In this document: piece by piece, positions 53,752-63,122 of the stretch | Layout of the letters: the number at the start of each line of letters is the position of its first letter | Position numbering within the stretch: the stretch's first letter is position 1 | DNA from: an uncultured Muribaculaceae bacterium | GTDB taxonomy: Bacteria; Bacteroidota; Bacteroidia; Bacteroidales; Muribaculaceae | DNA length: 64,000 nucleotides | Assembly (NCBI GenBank): GCA_910587235.1 | Contig: CAJUKD010000003.1 | Span: forward strand, 62,001 to 126,000 | Direction of reading: 5' to 3' | The notes under the pieces: model-generated | What the model saw: the letters and a program-made list of their open reading frames with translations, nothing else | Told to the model about the DNA's origin: nothing | Databases searched by the model: none | Position numbers and translations under genes: made by a program

Positions 53752-55150
53752 CAGCGTGTTGCATCTCATCGGATCCGGCGGCGATGTTTGTTGCATCGTC
53801 GCCGGTTTCGGTTTTCCAGCGTTCGGGGAGTTCTTTTGAGGCTTTCGCTCCGAGGGTGCGCAGGCGTTCGGCGCGGCTGACAAGGTTGCCTGTTCCGGAT
53901 GAGAGTTTGTTGAATGCTCCGTTCCAGGCGTCGCGTGCCCCGGTTATGGAGCGGTCGAGGCGCTCCATGTCGTCGATGAATCCGCGGAACTTGTCGAGCA
54001 TCAGTCCGGCCTGTCGGGCTATCTCTATGGTATTGCGGTTCTGCTTGTCGTGGCGCCACATCTGTTCGACCAGGCGCACGACCGACATAAGATGGGTGGG
54101 GGAGATTATCAGCACGTGGCTGTCGAATGCGGTCTGCCACAGGGAATCGTCGAGGTTCATTGCGGCTAGGTATGCTCCTTCATGGGGGATAAACATCAGC
54201 ACGAAGTCGACGCGGTCGGAGCCTACGAAATCCTGGTAGGATTTGTTGCGCAGTTCGGTTATGTGTTTCTTTACAGAGGCTACGTGCGCTTTGGCAAGTG
54301 TCTGGCGGCGGTCGTCGTCGGTGGCGTCGAGCATGCCGAGGTACGACTGTATTGAAACTTTGGAGTCGATTATTATTTTCCGTCCTTCGGTGTAGTTGAT
54401 CACTACGTCGGGTCGCAGACGCGAGCCTTCGTCGGTGGCTACGGTTTCCTGCACCTGGTAATCGAGTCCGCGGCGGAATCCTGAGCGTTCGAGGATGTTG
54501 TCGAGTATCATTTCCCCCCAGTCGCCCTGTACTTTGGCGTTTCCTTTTAGGGCGTTTGTGAGTTTACGCGTTTCAAGTCCGATGCTGTGGTTTAGTTCGA
54601 CAAGTTCGCGTATTCGGTCGGAGAGGGAGAAGCGGTCGCGTGCCTCGCGGTCGTAGCGTTCGATGAAGGTGGCTTTGAACTGTTCGAGATTTTCTTTCAT
54701 CGGTTCCAGCACTTCGGCCAGTCCTGAGCGTGAGCGTTCGGTCAGGGCTTTTGAATTCTGTAGCAGGACTTCGTTGGCCAGAGCGCGGAAGCGTTCTTCC
54801 GCTTCGGAATTGAGTCGTGCCATCTCTTTGGATAGGAGTCCGAGGCGTTCTTGTGCACGTGCGTTTTCGGCATGTGCTTCTTTGGCTTCTGAGGCCGACT
54901 GTGCGGCTTGTGAGCGTGAGGCTGCGAGTTCGTCGCGCAAACGACTGCATTCGGTTTCGGAACTGCCTGCCGATGCCGACAGTCGTGCGGCTTCGAGTTG
55001 TGCTGCCTGAGCTTCGGCCTGAAGTTGTCTGAGCTGTTCCGCGTTCGAGGCGGAGAGGGCTGTCAGCCGGGAGTTCTCTTTCCGGCAGAATATATAGAGT
55101 ACTGTGACGGCGGCGAGGGCGGCGGCGAGTATTATGATGATGGTTTGCAT
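53744..55150 (-). CDS. rmuC: DNA recombination protein RmuC (468 aa)
   Basis: An N-terminal membrane anchor (IIIILAAALAAVTVLYIFC) is followed by a coiled coil (about 30-130, rich in Ala/Glu/Arg), then the conserved RmuC nuclease-like core: KGNAKVQGDWGEMILDNILE, RLRPDVVINYTEGRKIIIDS and LMFIPHEGAYLAAM. RmuC limits genome rearrangement and defends against some mobile DNA. The length is typical. It sits 13 bp downstream of the CPBP protease gene. Confidence 0.94.
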   Translation of the reverse strand: MQTIIIILAAALAAVTVLYIFCRKENSRLTALSASNAEQLRQLQAEAQAAQLEAARLSASAGSSETECSRLRDELAASRSQAAQSASEAKEAHAENARAQERLGLLSKEMARLNSEAEERFRALANEVLLQNSKALTERSRSGLAEVLEPMKENLEQFKATFIERYDREARDRFSLSDRIRELVELNHSIGLETRKLTNALKGNAKVQGDWGEMILDNILERSGFRRGLDYQVQETVATDEGSRLRPDVVINYTEGRKIIIDSKVSIQSYLGMLDATDDDRRQTLAKAHVASVKKHITELRNKSYQDFVGSDRVDFVLMFIPHEGAYLAAMNLDDSLWQTAFDSHVLIISPTHLMSVVRLVEQMWRHDKQNRNTIEIARQAGLMLDKFRGFIDDMERLDRSITGARDAWNGAFNKLSSGTGNLVSRAERLRTLGAKASKELPERWKTETGDDATNIAAGSDEMQHAAT

Positions 55151-55163
55151 CAGGCGGCTGTTT

Positions 55164-56063
55164 TTATAAACTGTTTGTAGCGGAAGTTTTGTTCTTGCGT
55201 TTTGCCAGGTATCTGCTCATGGCGGCTATGGCGAATGCCGTCAGAAGTACGCTTGCGAAAATGTCGATGGCTGGCATGAGGGTGGCCTCATCGGAGAAGC
55301 CCAGATCGGGATTTGTGCGGAGGCGGTACCATGAGGTGACGATGAACAAGGTGTTGTTCAGCGCATGGGCGAACATAGGCATCCATATACTGCCTGACCA
55401 GAGCAGGATGTATCCGAACCATGCGCCGAGGAGCATACGCGGAACAAATCCGAAGAATTGCATGTGGAGGGCGCTGAATACGGCCGCTACCGTCCATACG
55501 GCTATGTGCGGGTTGACGCCTCCCGTAGTCAGAAGGCGCTGGAATGCGCCGCGGAACAGAAGTTCTTCCGAGAATCCGGCGGCAATGCCTATTATAAGTA
55601 TGTTGATGATCAATGCGGGAACGGAAGTGTCGGAGAGTATGCTCTGCATCGCTTTTGCCGATGCTTCTTCCATGGCCCGGAGCGAAGCGGCGAGCGCGTC
55701 CATGCTTTCAGGCAGCGTGATGTGTTCGTTCCAGTATATGACTGCTTCCTGTGCGGGAATTGAAACCAGCAATATCAGAGGGATATAGATGTAGGCTGCC
55801 GCAGATGAGTTGCCACGCGAGAGGCATAACAGTTCTGCCGGCTTGCGCGTTATTATCATAGTGGTGGCGATTGCCGGAATGATGAAGCTGACTACGTCCT
55901 GGATTACGGCACCTATGCGCATGGCTGCCGCGATGTCGGTGCCGCACAGGTGCATTGTCAGCTGCACGCACAGGACGGATATTATGTAGCATACTATGAA
56001 GATGCACAGCAGGAGTGTCAGTCGCATGCCCGGTGTAAGGGCCAGATCTGATTTTTTTATCAT
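55164..56063 (-). CDS. CPBP family intramembrane glutamic protease homologue (299 aa)
   Basis: About eight membrane segments are present. The CPBP motifs are GFSEELLFRGAFQRLL (EExxxR), FSALHMQFFGF (FxxxH) and MPMFAHALNNTL (HxxxN). Family members include eukaryotic CAAX proteases and bacterial bacteriocin-immunity-like proteins; the substrate is unknown. It lies between trmN6 and rmuC on the same strand. Confidence 0.92.
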   Translation of the reverse strand: MIKKSDLALTPGMRLTLLLCIFIVCYIISVLCVQLTMHLCGTDIAAAMRIGAVIQDVVSFIIPAIATTMIITRKPAELLCLSRGNSSAAAYIYIPLILLVSIPAQEAVIYWNEHITLPESMDALAASLRAMEEASAKAMQSILSDTSVPALIINILIIGIAAGFSEELLFRGAFQRLLTTGGVNPHIAVWTVAAVFSALHMQFFGFVPRMLLGAWFGYILLWSGSIWMPMFAHALNNTLFIVTSWYRLRTNPDLGFSDEATLMPAIDIFASVLLTAFAIAAMSRYLAKRKNKTSATNSL

Positions 56064-56084
56064 TTTAGATTGTCGATTATCATG

Positions 56085-56798
56085 TTAGAGATGATGGTAG
56101 AGTTCTCCCACAAGGGCAATATAGCCGTCGGTATAAGTTCCCGAGCTGTCGCGGATGTTCAGCTGTGTGTCGGATAATGGACCGTCGGTCGGGCTGACGT
56201 CCCACAGCAGCCTTGAGGCGGGTCGACGGGGAGTGGTGTGCAGCCGGCAGAGCCGACGCAGCTTGAGTCCTGCCAGCTCGCAGTCGAAAAGCAGCCCGGA
56301 GTAGCGGTCGGCGGGTGAGATGAAACAAAGGCGACCGTCGGATTTCAGCACAGAACGCGCATAACGGAAAAGACCGGGATAGGTGAGGCTTGCTTCGTGG
56401 CGAGCGGATGCGCGGGAACTGTCGGGCGAAATTTCGCCTGTGCTGAAGAATGGCGGATTGCTTATGATCATGTCGACGGCGGCTGTCGGCCGGAAATCGG
56501 CGAAATGGCCTTCGACGACGTTCAGGCGATCCGGCCACGGGGAGGAATTGAAGTTGTCGCGTGCGTCGGCGGCTGCGTCGGTGGCTATTTCCAGTGCTGT
56601 CACTTCCGCTGCCGGGCAGGCTTTGGCCGCAAGCAGGGAGAGGACACCGGAACCGCACCCGATGTCGAGCACCGAATGGATCCGCCGGCTGTCGCCGGCC
56701 GTGAATGCCCATGCGCCGAGGATGACGGCATCGGAACAGATTTTCTGCCCGCATCGGCTGTCGTCGACAGTAAAGTCCTTGAATTGAAAAATTCCCAT
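56085..56798 (-). CDS. tRNA1(Val) (adenine(37)-N6)-methyltransferase-like (237 aa)
   Basis: MGIFQFKDFTVDDSRCGQKI at the start and CSDAVILGAW lead to the SAM motif VLDIGCGSGVLSLLAA. The catalytic IISNPPFFSTG is typical of N6-adenine methyltransferases of the TrmN6/YfiC family. ATG 56798 matches the family start; a TTG nine codons upstream is rejected. It is probably the first gene of an operon with the CPBP protease and rmuC. Confidence 0.88.
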   Translation of the reverse strand: MGIFQFKDFTVDDSRCGQKICSDAVILGAWAFTAGDSRRIHSVLDIGCGSGVLSLLAAKACPAAEVTALEIATDAAADARDNFNSSPWPDRLNVVEGHFADFRPTAAVDMIISNPPFFSTGEISPDSSRASARHEASLTYPGLFRYARSVLKSDGRLCFISPADRYSGLLFDCELAGLKLRRLCRLHTTPRRPASRLLWDVSPTDGPLSDTQLNIRDSSGTYTDGYIALVGELYHHL

Positions 56799-56856
56799 TG
56801 TCGGATGCTTGATCTTTATTTGCAAATTTAGCGAAAAATATTCATCTCTACTGAAA

Positions 56857-56889
56857 CAGGGGCGACCAAAATAAATTCGGTCGCCCCTG
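56857..56889 (-). terminator. Terminator after the glycogen phosphorylase gene
   Basis: CAGGGGCGACC (56857-56867) pairs perfectly with GGTCGCCCCTG (56879-56889), 34 bp past the stop of the gene at 56923. Confidence 0.82.
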
Positions 56890-56922
56890 TGGGATATGTT
56901 TTTCCGTTTACGGAGTGTGTTC

Positions 56923-59481
56923 TTAGATCCAGCGTGTGAATGCGAAGTCCTGACGGTGGGGGAGTTCGGCGTTCTTCGGGAAGATGCGGAATCCGTAGCG
57001 GAATACTCCGGGATCTTTGAGCTTGGCCGACAGTTCGTAGGTGAGAACGTTGCCTTCTTCCTTGACTACCTTGAATTCGGAGGTCATCCAGAGGTGTTCG
57101 TTTCCGTCTTCCTGACGGTATACAACGAGTTCTACACCGAGGTCGCGGCCGATGCCATTGGTGTCGATGATGATTTCGACGCGGAACGGTTCGCCAGTGA
57201 TCGAGGACTGGAGTTCGCCTGAGTGGCGGATATCGAATACTTTAATACCATCCCAGGCGGCGGCTACCCGTTCTTTCCAAGCCACGATGTTCTTGGCAAG
57301 AGAGCAGTCGTCGGCTACCAGACGGCGCAGACGCGCGGCTTCTTTGTTGTAGAAGCGGGAGATGTAGTCGTCGATCATACGCTTCATGGTGAAGTGGGGC
57401 GCAATGTCGCCGATCGAGCCTTTGATGTATTGTATCCATTCGGGGGAATAGCCGGCGGAGTTTTTCTTGAAGTAGAGGGGGATGATCTCGTTTTCAAGCA
57501 TCGAGTAGATGGTGGCTGCGTCGAGTTTATCCTGCTGCGCCTGGTCGGTGTAGGTGCGCTTGTCGGTGAGTGCCCATCCTGCTTTTTCGTTGAAGCGGTA
57601 GCCTTCGTACCACCATCCGTCGAGCACAGAGAAGTTGAGGACGCCGTTCATCTCGGCTTTCTCGCCTGATGTACCTGATGCTTCGAGGGGACGGGTGGGG
57701 GTGTTGAGCCAGATGTCGACGCCTGTTACGAGGCGTTTGGCCACAATCATGTTGTAATCCTCAAGGAAGATGATCTTGCCGAGGAACTGTGGCATGCGGG
57801 AGATCTCGATAATCCGTTTGATGAGTCCCTGACCGGCGCCGTCGGCGGGGTGTGCCTTTCCGGAGAATACGAACTGCACGGGGAACTGCTCGTTGTTGAC
57901 GATGCGTGCCAGACGGTCGAGGTCGGTGAACAGCAGGTGTGCGCGCTTGTAGGTGGCGAAGCGGCGTGCGAAGCCTATGATGAGAGCGTTGGGATTGATT
58001 TTGTCGACGATGTTCATCACTGCGGATGGATCACCTTGGTTGGCGAGCCATTTTTCCTTGAAGTCGCGACGGACGAAGTTGATGAACTTGTTCTTGAGCT
58101 GTACGCGCATGTTCCAGATTTCTTCATCGGAAACGGAGAAAATGCCTTTCCATGCTTCGGGGTTGCTCTGGTCTTCGAATACCTTTGCACCGAGTTTCTG
58201 CATGTAGAATTCTTTCCATTCGGAAGCTGCCCAGGTGGGCATGTGCACGCCGTTGGTGACGTAGCTTACGTGGCTTTCTTCCCAAGAATATCCTTTCCAG
58301 ATGCCGGCGAACATTTTCTTGGACACTTCACCATGGAGCCAGCTTACGCCATTTGCTTCCTGGCATGTGTTGAGGGCGAATACGCTCATTGAGAAGCGTT
58401 CGTTGGTGTTGGGGTTTTCGCGGCCCATGTTCATCAGGTCGTTCCACGAGATACCGAGTTTGGCGGGATATTCGCCCATGTATTTGCCGAAGAGATGTTC
58501 GTCGAAGTAGTCGTGGCCTGCGGGCACGGGAGTGTGGACGGTGTAGAGCGACGATGCGCGGACGAGTTCGAGTGCGACATTGAAGTCAAGACCTTTCTCC
58601 TGTACGTAGTCTACCAGTCGCTGGAGGTTGAGCAGAGCGGCATGTCCTTCGTTGCAGTGGTAGAGCTGGCTGTTGATGCCGAGCTTCTTCAGCATCAGGA
58701 CACCGCCAATGCCGAGGAGGTATTCCTGCTTGATGCGGTTTTCCCAGTCGCCTCCATAGAGCTGATGGGTGATGGGACGGTCGAATTCGCTGTTCATGTC
58801 GAAGTCGGTGTCGAGCAGGTATAGTTTCATTCTGCCGACGTTGACGCGCCAGATGTGGCTGTAGATGATGCGTCCGGGATAGGGTACTTCAAGGATCATG
58901 GGATGACCGTTCTTGTCAAGTACCTGTTCGATTGGCAGCTGGTTGAAGTTCTGCGGTTCGTAGTTTGCGATCTGCTGGCCGTCGACGCTGAGGCTCTGGT
59001 TGAAGTAGCCGTAGCGGTACAGGAAGCCGACGGCTGTCATGTCGACGCAACTGTCGGATGCTTCTTTGATATAGTCGCCGGCAAGAACACCGAGTCCGCC
59101 GGAATATATTTTGAGGCAGTTGCAGAGTCCGTATTCCATGGAGAAATATGACACGGAGGGTACGTCCTTGCGCATGGGTTTCTTCATGTATTCCTTGAAG
59201 TCGGCATAAACGTGGTTGATGCGAGCCATCATCACGTCGTCGGATATTATTTCAGAGATGCGTTCCGAGGTCAGACGCTGCAGGAGCATGACCGGATTTT
59301 CGCCGGTTGAGCGCCAAAGGTCCGGATTAAGCTCGCGGAAGAGCGTCTTTGCTTCGCTGTTCCATACCCACCAGAGGTTTTTGGCGAGTTCGTCGAGCGG
59401 TTTAAGCTGCTTGGGGAGTTCTGCTTTAACGGTAATGTCGCGCCATACGGGGGCATTAGTGTTGCTGACAGGAAGTTTCAT
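56923..59481 (-). CDS. glgP: Alpha-glucan (glycogen) phosphorylase, GT35 (852 aa)
   Basis: [20 protein letters not shown] (about residues 110-129), [35 protein letters not shown] and [20 protein letters not shown] are hallmarks of the TIGR02094-type phosphorylase; the last carries the pyridoxal-phosphate lysine. It releases glucose-1-phosphate from glycogen. The gene follows glycogen synthase by 48 bp on the same strand, so synthesis and breakdown are encoded together. Confidence 0.94.
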   Translation of the reverse strand: MKLPVSNTNAPVWRDITVKAELPKQLKPLDELAKNLWWVWNSEAKTLFRELNPDLWRSTGENPVMLLQRLTSERISEIISDDVMMARINHVYADFKEYMKKPMRKDVPSVSYFSMEYGLCNCLKIYSGGLGVLAGDYIKEASDSCVDMTAVGFLYRYGYFNQSLSVDGQQIANYEPQNFNQLPIEQVLDKNGHPMILEVPYPGRIIYSHIWRVNVGRMKLYLLDTDFDMNSEFDRPITHQLYGGDWENRIKQEYLLGIGGVLMLKKLGINSQLYHCNEGHAALLNLQRLVDYVQEKGLDFNVALELVRASSLYTVHTPVPAGHDYFDEHLFGKYMGEYPAKLGISWNDLMNMGRENPNTNERFSMSVFALNTCQEANGVSWLHGEVSKKMFAGIWKGYSWEESHVSYVTNGVHMPTWAASEWKEFYMQKLGAKVFEDQSNPEAWKGIFSVSDEEIWNMRVQLKNKFINFVRRDFKEKWLANQGDPSAVMNIVDKINPNALIIGFARRFATYKRAHLLFTDLDRLARIVNNEQFPVQFVFSGKAHPADGAGQGLIKRIIEISRMPQFLGKIIFLEDYNMIVAKRLVTGVDIWLNTPTRPLEASGTSGEKAEMNGVLNFSVLDGWWYEGYRFNEKAGWALTDKRTYTDQAQQDKLDAATIYSMLENEIIPLYFKKNSAGYSPEWIQYIKGSIGDIAPHFTMKRMIDDYISRFYNKEAARLRRLVADDCSLAKNIVAWKERVAAAWDGIKVFDIRHSGELQSSITGEPFRVEIIIDTNGIGRDLGVELVVYRQEDGNEHLWMTSEFKVVKEEGNVLTYELSAKLKDPGVFRYGFRIFPKNAELPHRQDFAFTRWI

Positions 59482-59529
59482 ACTTTAAATATTATTGTAT
59501 TTGCGTTTTTTCTTTTAATGATATCGTTG

Positions 59530-61182
59530 TTATAGGGCAAGGCGAGCGTCGCGTGCCGAGAGGGCTTCGCAGTATGCCCGGTCGTAGTCGTGTATGAAGT
59601 CGGCCCATGTGGCTCGTGCGGCTGTGTCGCGTGCGGCCTGCCGGATGGCTGTCATGGCACGCGGTTTCACTGCGGCCAGATCAAAAATGTCGTCGGCAAT
59701 AGCGGCTACGATTTCGGTGTAATTGCTGTCGGTGCGTTCCTCGACGCGGACTCCCGATGCTTTGAAAGAATCGGTAAAGTTGTCCTTGACCCATTGGCCG
59801 AATCCGGCGAGGGCTGTTGTGACAGTCGGGACTCCGAATGCCACGCTTTCGTGCGGGGTATAGCCCCAAGGTTCGTAGTAGGATGCGAATACGGTGGCGT
59901 CGAGTCCCGGAAGAAGTCCGTAGTATGATTTGTTGAATATGCCGTCAGTGCCGTTGAGATATGAGGGCACATATATCACAGATACCTGCGAGTCGGCATC
60001 ATTGACGAATCCGATTTCGTGAATCCGTCGGTTGACAGGATCATCACTGTAGTTGTGAAGCCCATGTGTTATGACAGGGTCGCTAAGACGACCGAAGGAA
60101 CCAATGGAGAGTGCGTGCTGCAGATCGGCTCTCGGGCCTGCACACCATGCGGGAACCATGACATATGCCAGAATCTTGCGGACCGGGGATTTTGCGGCGA
60201 GGCTGTTCATGGCGTCGAGAAATACGTCGAGTCCTTTGTTGCGGTATTCGCATCGGCCCGATGTGGCGACGATGAATGTGTCGTCGGGATAGTCAACGCC
60301 TGTCAGGGCGTGGGCTACGTCGAGCAGAGTTGCTCTGGCTTGCTTTCGGGCAGCCGTATAGCGTGTTTTCGCAGGAACAAAATCAGGCTCGAATCCGTTG
60401 GGGGTGACAAGCGGACGGCGTCCGAGCAGTTGTTCGGCTTCGCGTGCGGTCACTTCACTGACGGTTGTGAAACAGTCGGCATTCCAAGCGGCGGCTTTTT
60501 CGAGTGAGTGTTTCGACTGCATGTTCAGTTCTTCGGCCATACGGTCGCCGTTGTATGCTTTCAGGTAGTCGTAGAGCGGTTTTCCGTTTCCGCAGATGCT
60601 TCGGCCTATGCTTGTGGCATGGGTTGTGAACACGGTTGCTATTTCCGGCATGTCGGAACGTAAAGTCAGCAGCCCCATGGCTGTGGTCCATTCATCAAAG
60701 TGAGCCACGACTTTTCGCGGATCGGTTCCCGTGTATTTTACGATGCTTTCTATTACCAATGCCGCGGCACGAGCGAAGGCGCATCCTTCGTCGTAGTCGC
60801 CGTAGGCATGGAGGGAGTCGACGCGGTATTCGTTCCACATGCGTCCGTATGTTTCGTCTTTAGAGGCATACATGCCGTCGAATTTTACCAGAATTGCAAT
60901 AGGAGAGCCGGGTATGTCCCAACGGCCGACACGGATGTCGACACCTTCGGGCAATAAAGTATTCTCTGCCCATTTGCAGAGCAGCTTTGTGTCTTCAATA
61001 AACGACATAGACGGATTTTCATCAGTCCACACATCGGGACCTATAAAAATCACATTGTCTTTGAATCTGTTGACGAGTGTTTTTGCTTTGCTTGAAAGGA
61101 CGGTGTAGATCCCACCGATTTTGTTGCATACCTCCCAGCTCGTTTCGAATAGTAATCTAATCTCTTGACTGCAGTTATCCAT
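59530..61182 (-). CDS. Glycogen synthase, GT3 (eukaryotic-like) type (550 aa)
   Basis: LLFETSWEVCNKIGGIYTVL near the start, FIGPDVWTDENPSM, FTTHATSIGRSICGNGKPL and SYYEPWGYTPHESVAFGVPT match the GT3 glycogen synthases found in animals, fungi and Bacteroidetes rather than bacterial GT5 GlgA. It extends alpha-1,4-glucan, with UDP-glucose the likely donor. ATG 61182 is used; the open frame is 17 codons longer. A full promoter lies at 61204-61234. glgP follows. Confidence 0.92.
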   Translation of the reverse strand: MDNCSQEIRLLFETSWEVCNKIGGIYTVLSSKAKTLVNRFKDNVIFIGPDVWTDENPSMSFIEDTKLLCKWAENTLLPEGVDIRVGRWDIPGSPIAILVKFDGMYASKDETYGRMWNEYRVDSLHAYGDYDEGCAFARAAALVIESIVKYTGTDPRKVVAHFDEWTTAMGLLTLRSDMPEIATVFTTHATSIGRSICGNGKPLYDYLKAYNGDRMAEELNMQSKHSLEKAAAWNADCFTTVSEVTAREAEQLLGRRPLVTPNGFEPDFVPAKTRYTAARKQARATLLDVAHALTGVDYPDDTFIVATSGRCEYRNKGLDVFLDAMNSLAAKSPVRKILAYVMVPAWCAGPRADLQHALSIGSFGRLSDPVITHGLHNYSDDPVNRRIHEIGFVNDADSQVSVIYVPSYLNGTDGIFNKSYYGLLPGLDATVFASYYEPWGYTPHESVAFGVPTVTTALAGFGQWVKDNFTDSFKASGVRVEERTDSNYTEIVAAIADDIFDLAAVKPRAMTAIRQAARDTAARATWADFIHDYDRAYCEALSARDARLAL

Positions 61183-61203
61183 GTCCTGTGAAATTTCAAG
61201 GCG

Positions 61204-61234
61204 CAAAGATAAGGAAAAAAAATCACAAATCAAA
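61204..61234 (-). promoter_or_regulatory. Glycogen synthase promoter (-33/-7)
   Basis: On the minus strand TTTG (61231-61234), a 19-bp spacer and TATCTTTG (61204-61211), 21 bp before the ATG at 61182. Confidence 0.7.
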
Positions 61235-61351
61235 GCGCAGTCCGCAGGTCCTCAATGATTATATGTGCGTTGAAATTAGATTATGTGGCATTAATGCAGA
61301 ATATATGAGATGTAATTAATGTTTATTATTATAATTAAGGTGTTGAGTTTT

Positions 61352-61936
61352 TTATCGACCCGGGTAAAAAGTAGAAAAGCTTTTGTCGGTGTAGAATACT
61401 ATTATGGATTCGATCTCTTTTTGCAATGGCGGTTCACTTGAAGCGACTGAATCTGTCATAATCGCCGGACTTGTTTTTTCTTCGTTGTGCACATCCTCCA
61501 CGGATTGATATTTTTCGGAACGCTCGTTCTTGTTTCCAAAATCTTCGATTAAATCAGAGAAAACGGAATAAGATTCCTGCTTTTTTCTATTTGCATCTTC
61601 AATAATGGATGCCTCCAGACTGTCTGTACTTTTGATTTCCTTCTGCGTATCAGGATATTCCAAAGCTTGTTTTGTCCCAAACAGGCCATTTTGAGGCTCT
61701 GAGAATTCAATATTTGAAGACGTCAGCATATCTCCCTTGCCAGAGAGCAGCCAGCGGATGTCAAGATCGGGAAATGAGTCATCGAGTTTGCGGAGAAGCT
61801 GATCGTTGATTGTTTTATTGCGTCCATGTATCAATTGCGATAGCGTAGGGCGTGGTATTCCGGCAAAATCCGCGAATTGCGAGTTCGACATGCCGGTGTG
61901 TGCCATAAATTCCTTCAAACGTTCGATAATATCCAT
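61352..61936 (-). CDS. XRE-family helix-turn-helix regulator (194 aa)
   Basis: Residues 1-60 form a Cro/XRE helix-turn-helix (GMSNSQFADFAGIPRPTLSQ, LIHGRNKTINDQLLRKLDDS). The middle is polar and acidic, probably disordered. The C-terminus ends IESIIVFYTDKSFSTFYPGR, a short motif shared by many Bacteroidetes regulators of this kind. ATG 61936 is used. The promoter (-7 TACCTTTG 61973-61980, -33 TTG 62001-62003, minus strand) is overlapped by repeated TGTAAATTGC-type sites, suggesting autoregulation. Confidence 0.85.
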   Translation of the reverse strand: MDIIERLKEFMAHTGMSNSQFADFAGIPRPTLSQLIHGRNKTINDQLLRKLDDSFPDLDIRWLLSGKGDMLTSSNIEFSEPQNGLFGTKQALEYPDTQKEIKSTDSLEASIIEDANRKKQESYSVFSDLIEDFGNKNERSEKYQSVEDVHNEEKTSPAIMTDSVASSEPPLQKEIESIIVFYTDKSFSTFYPGR

Positions 61937-61945
61937 ATTTACTAC

Positions 61946-62051
61946 TGTAAAATTGCGGTTTTTATGTGTTTGCAAAGGTAAATAATATAATTGTAAATTG
62001 CAAGTTTAAGTTATTAAACAGTGTCATATGATTCTTATTTGTAAATTGCGA
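61946..62051. promoter_or_regulatory. Promoter and three spaced TGTAAATTGC-like boxes before the XRE gene
   Basis: Copies lie at 61946-61958 (with one extra A), 61992-62003 and 62040-62051, spaced 46 and 48 bp. The middle copy covers the -33 element of the XRE promoter, and the first lies in the leader. A weaker copy lies at 62486-62497. The spacing of about 4.5 helical turns fits cooperative binding of a dimeric regulator; this is inference. Confidence 0.55.
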
Positions 62052-63073
62052 TTCGTCTTTACGATTTTAAATCGCCACGCAAGTGGGGTATTGCGGGGTT
62101 GTAGGGCAGGGGTGTGGTATGTTATAGTTGTGGTTTAATGCACTAAGTTTAACACGCTTATATGCTGTATACTGTTATGTTGAATTGTCATGTGTTTGCG
62201 TTGCCTGTCATATGTGCGCATATTGTGAAAGCGATGCTTTATATTTGTATTGTAAAACTCTGGATATTAGCCTTGTGTTGGTGTTGTTAAAATGAATTAA
62301 GTATTTATGTAGGTCCGGTATTACGTGTTTTGTTATGTGAATTTGCGATTAAGAATAGTTCTTCTTTGGGATTCGTTGATGTATACAGGACTGATTTCAG
62401 GTATATTTGCCTTGATCGCTATTTTAATGTGTAAATTAATTTCTGATGGTAGTTGTGTGCCGATGTAAACTTCGGTATGCATATTTGTAAATTGAAAGGC
62501 TTCTCCTATGTTTCCGGCCGAAATTTTATCTTTGTGTAGATAGTTATTTTGCGAGATTAGAATATTTGTGTGTCAACGTCCGAATTTGTATGGATACAAC
62601 AATCTCACGCAGTTAAATTATCCGATTTTGACGTTCTTTTAACTAATTATAAGGGCGTTAACTCAGGATTTATAATGTCTGATAATTTTAGCAAATAGAA
62701 AATGCGTATGTTTTTCGTGGCTGTTAGCCTCCTGTAGTCCGATTGTGATATATAAGTGTGGCATCGAGGTAGCGATTTTTCTTTTCGCTGAATATGTACG
62801 AACCCATTCCAAGCGAATGTCGTCGTAGCCGGCGCCGGATCGTTCGGTTATCGATTGTATGATTGATGTTTCTGTTCGAATTTGTGTTAAATAGATATAT
62901 GTGTTATTTTGATAATGTCTATTATGTTAAATAGAAATATTGAGGATTCCACTCTATCTATTTTGAAATGTTCAGTCTGCCTCAAACCACAATCATTACA
63001 TTCTGCGCGCTGTGGGCTATGGTATTTGTACAATAAAGATGGTTTTGAATCCATGTTTTCACAAAAAAAGCAT
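62052..63073. other. About 1 kb AT-rich stretch without a recognised gene
   Basis: No long open frame with recognisable protein features is seen on either strand. Visible items: direct repeats GTTAAATAG (62886-62894 and 62926-62934), a short CCGGCGCCGG palindrome near 62833, and one isolated TGTAAATTG box at 62486. It may hold a small RNA or a decayed gene, but nothing is specific enough to call. Confidence 0.5.
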
Positions 63074-63081
63074 TAATTTTG
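63074..63081 (+). promoter_or_regulatory. -7 box before the SEL1-repeat gene
   Basis: TAATTTTG stands 41 bp before the preferred ATG at 63123. No -33 element at proper spacing is visible. Confidence 0.5.
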
Positions 63082-63122
63082 CGGGTAATATGAAAAACAG
63101 AATCAATAGATCAAAAATCACG

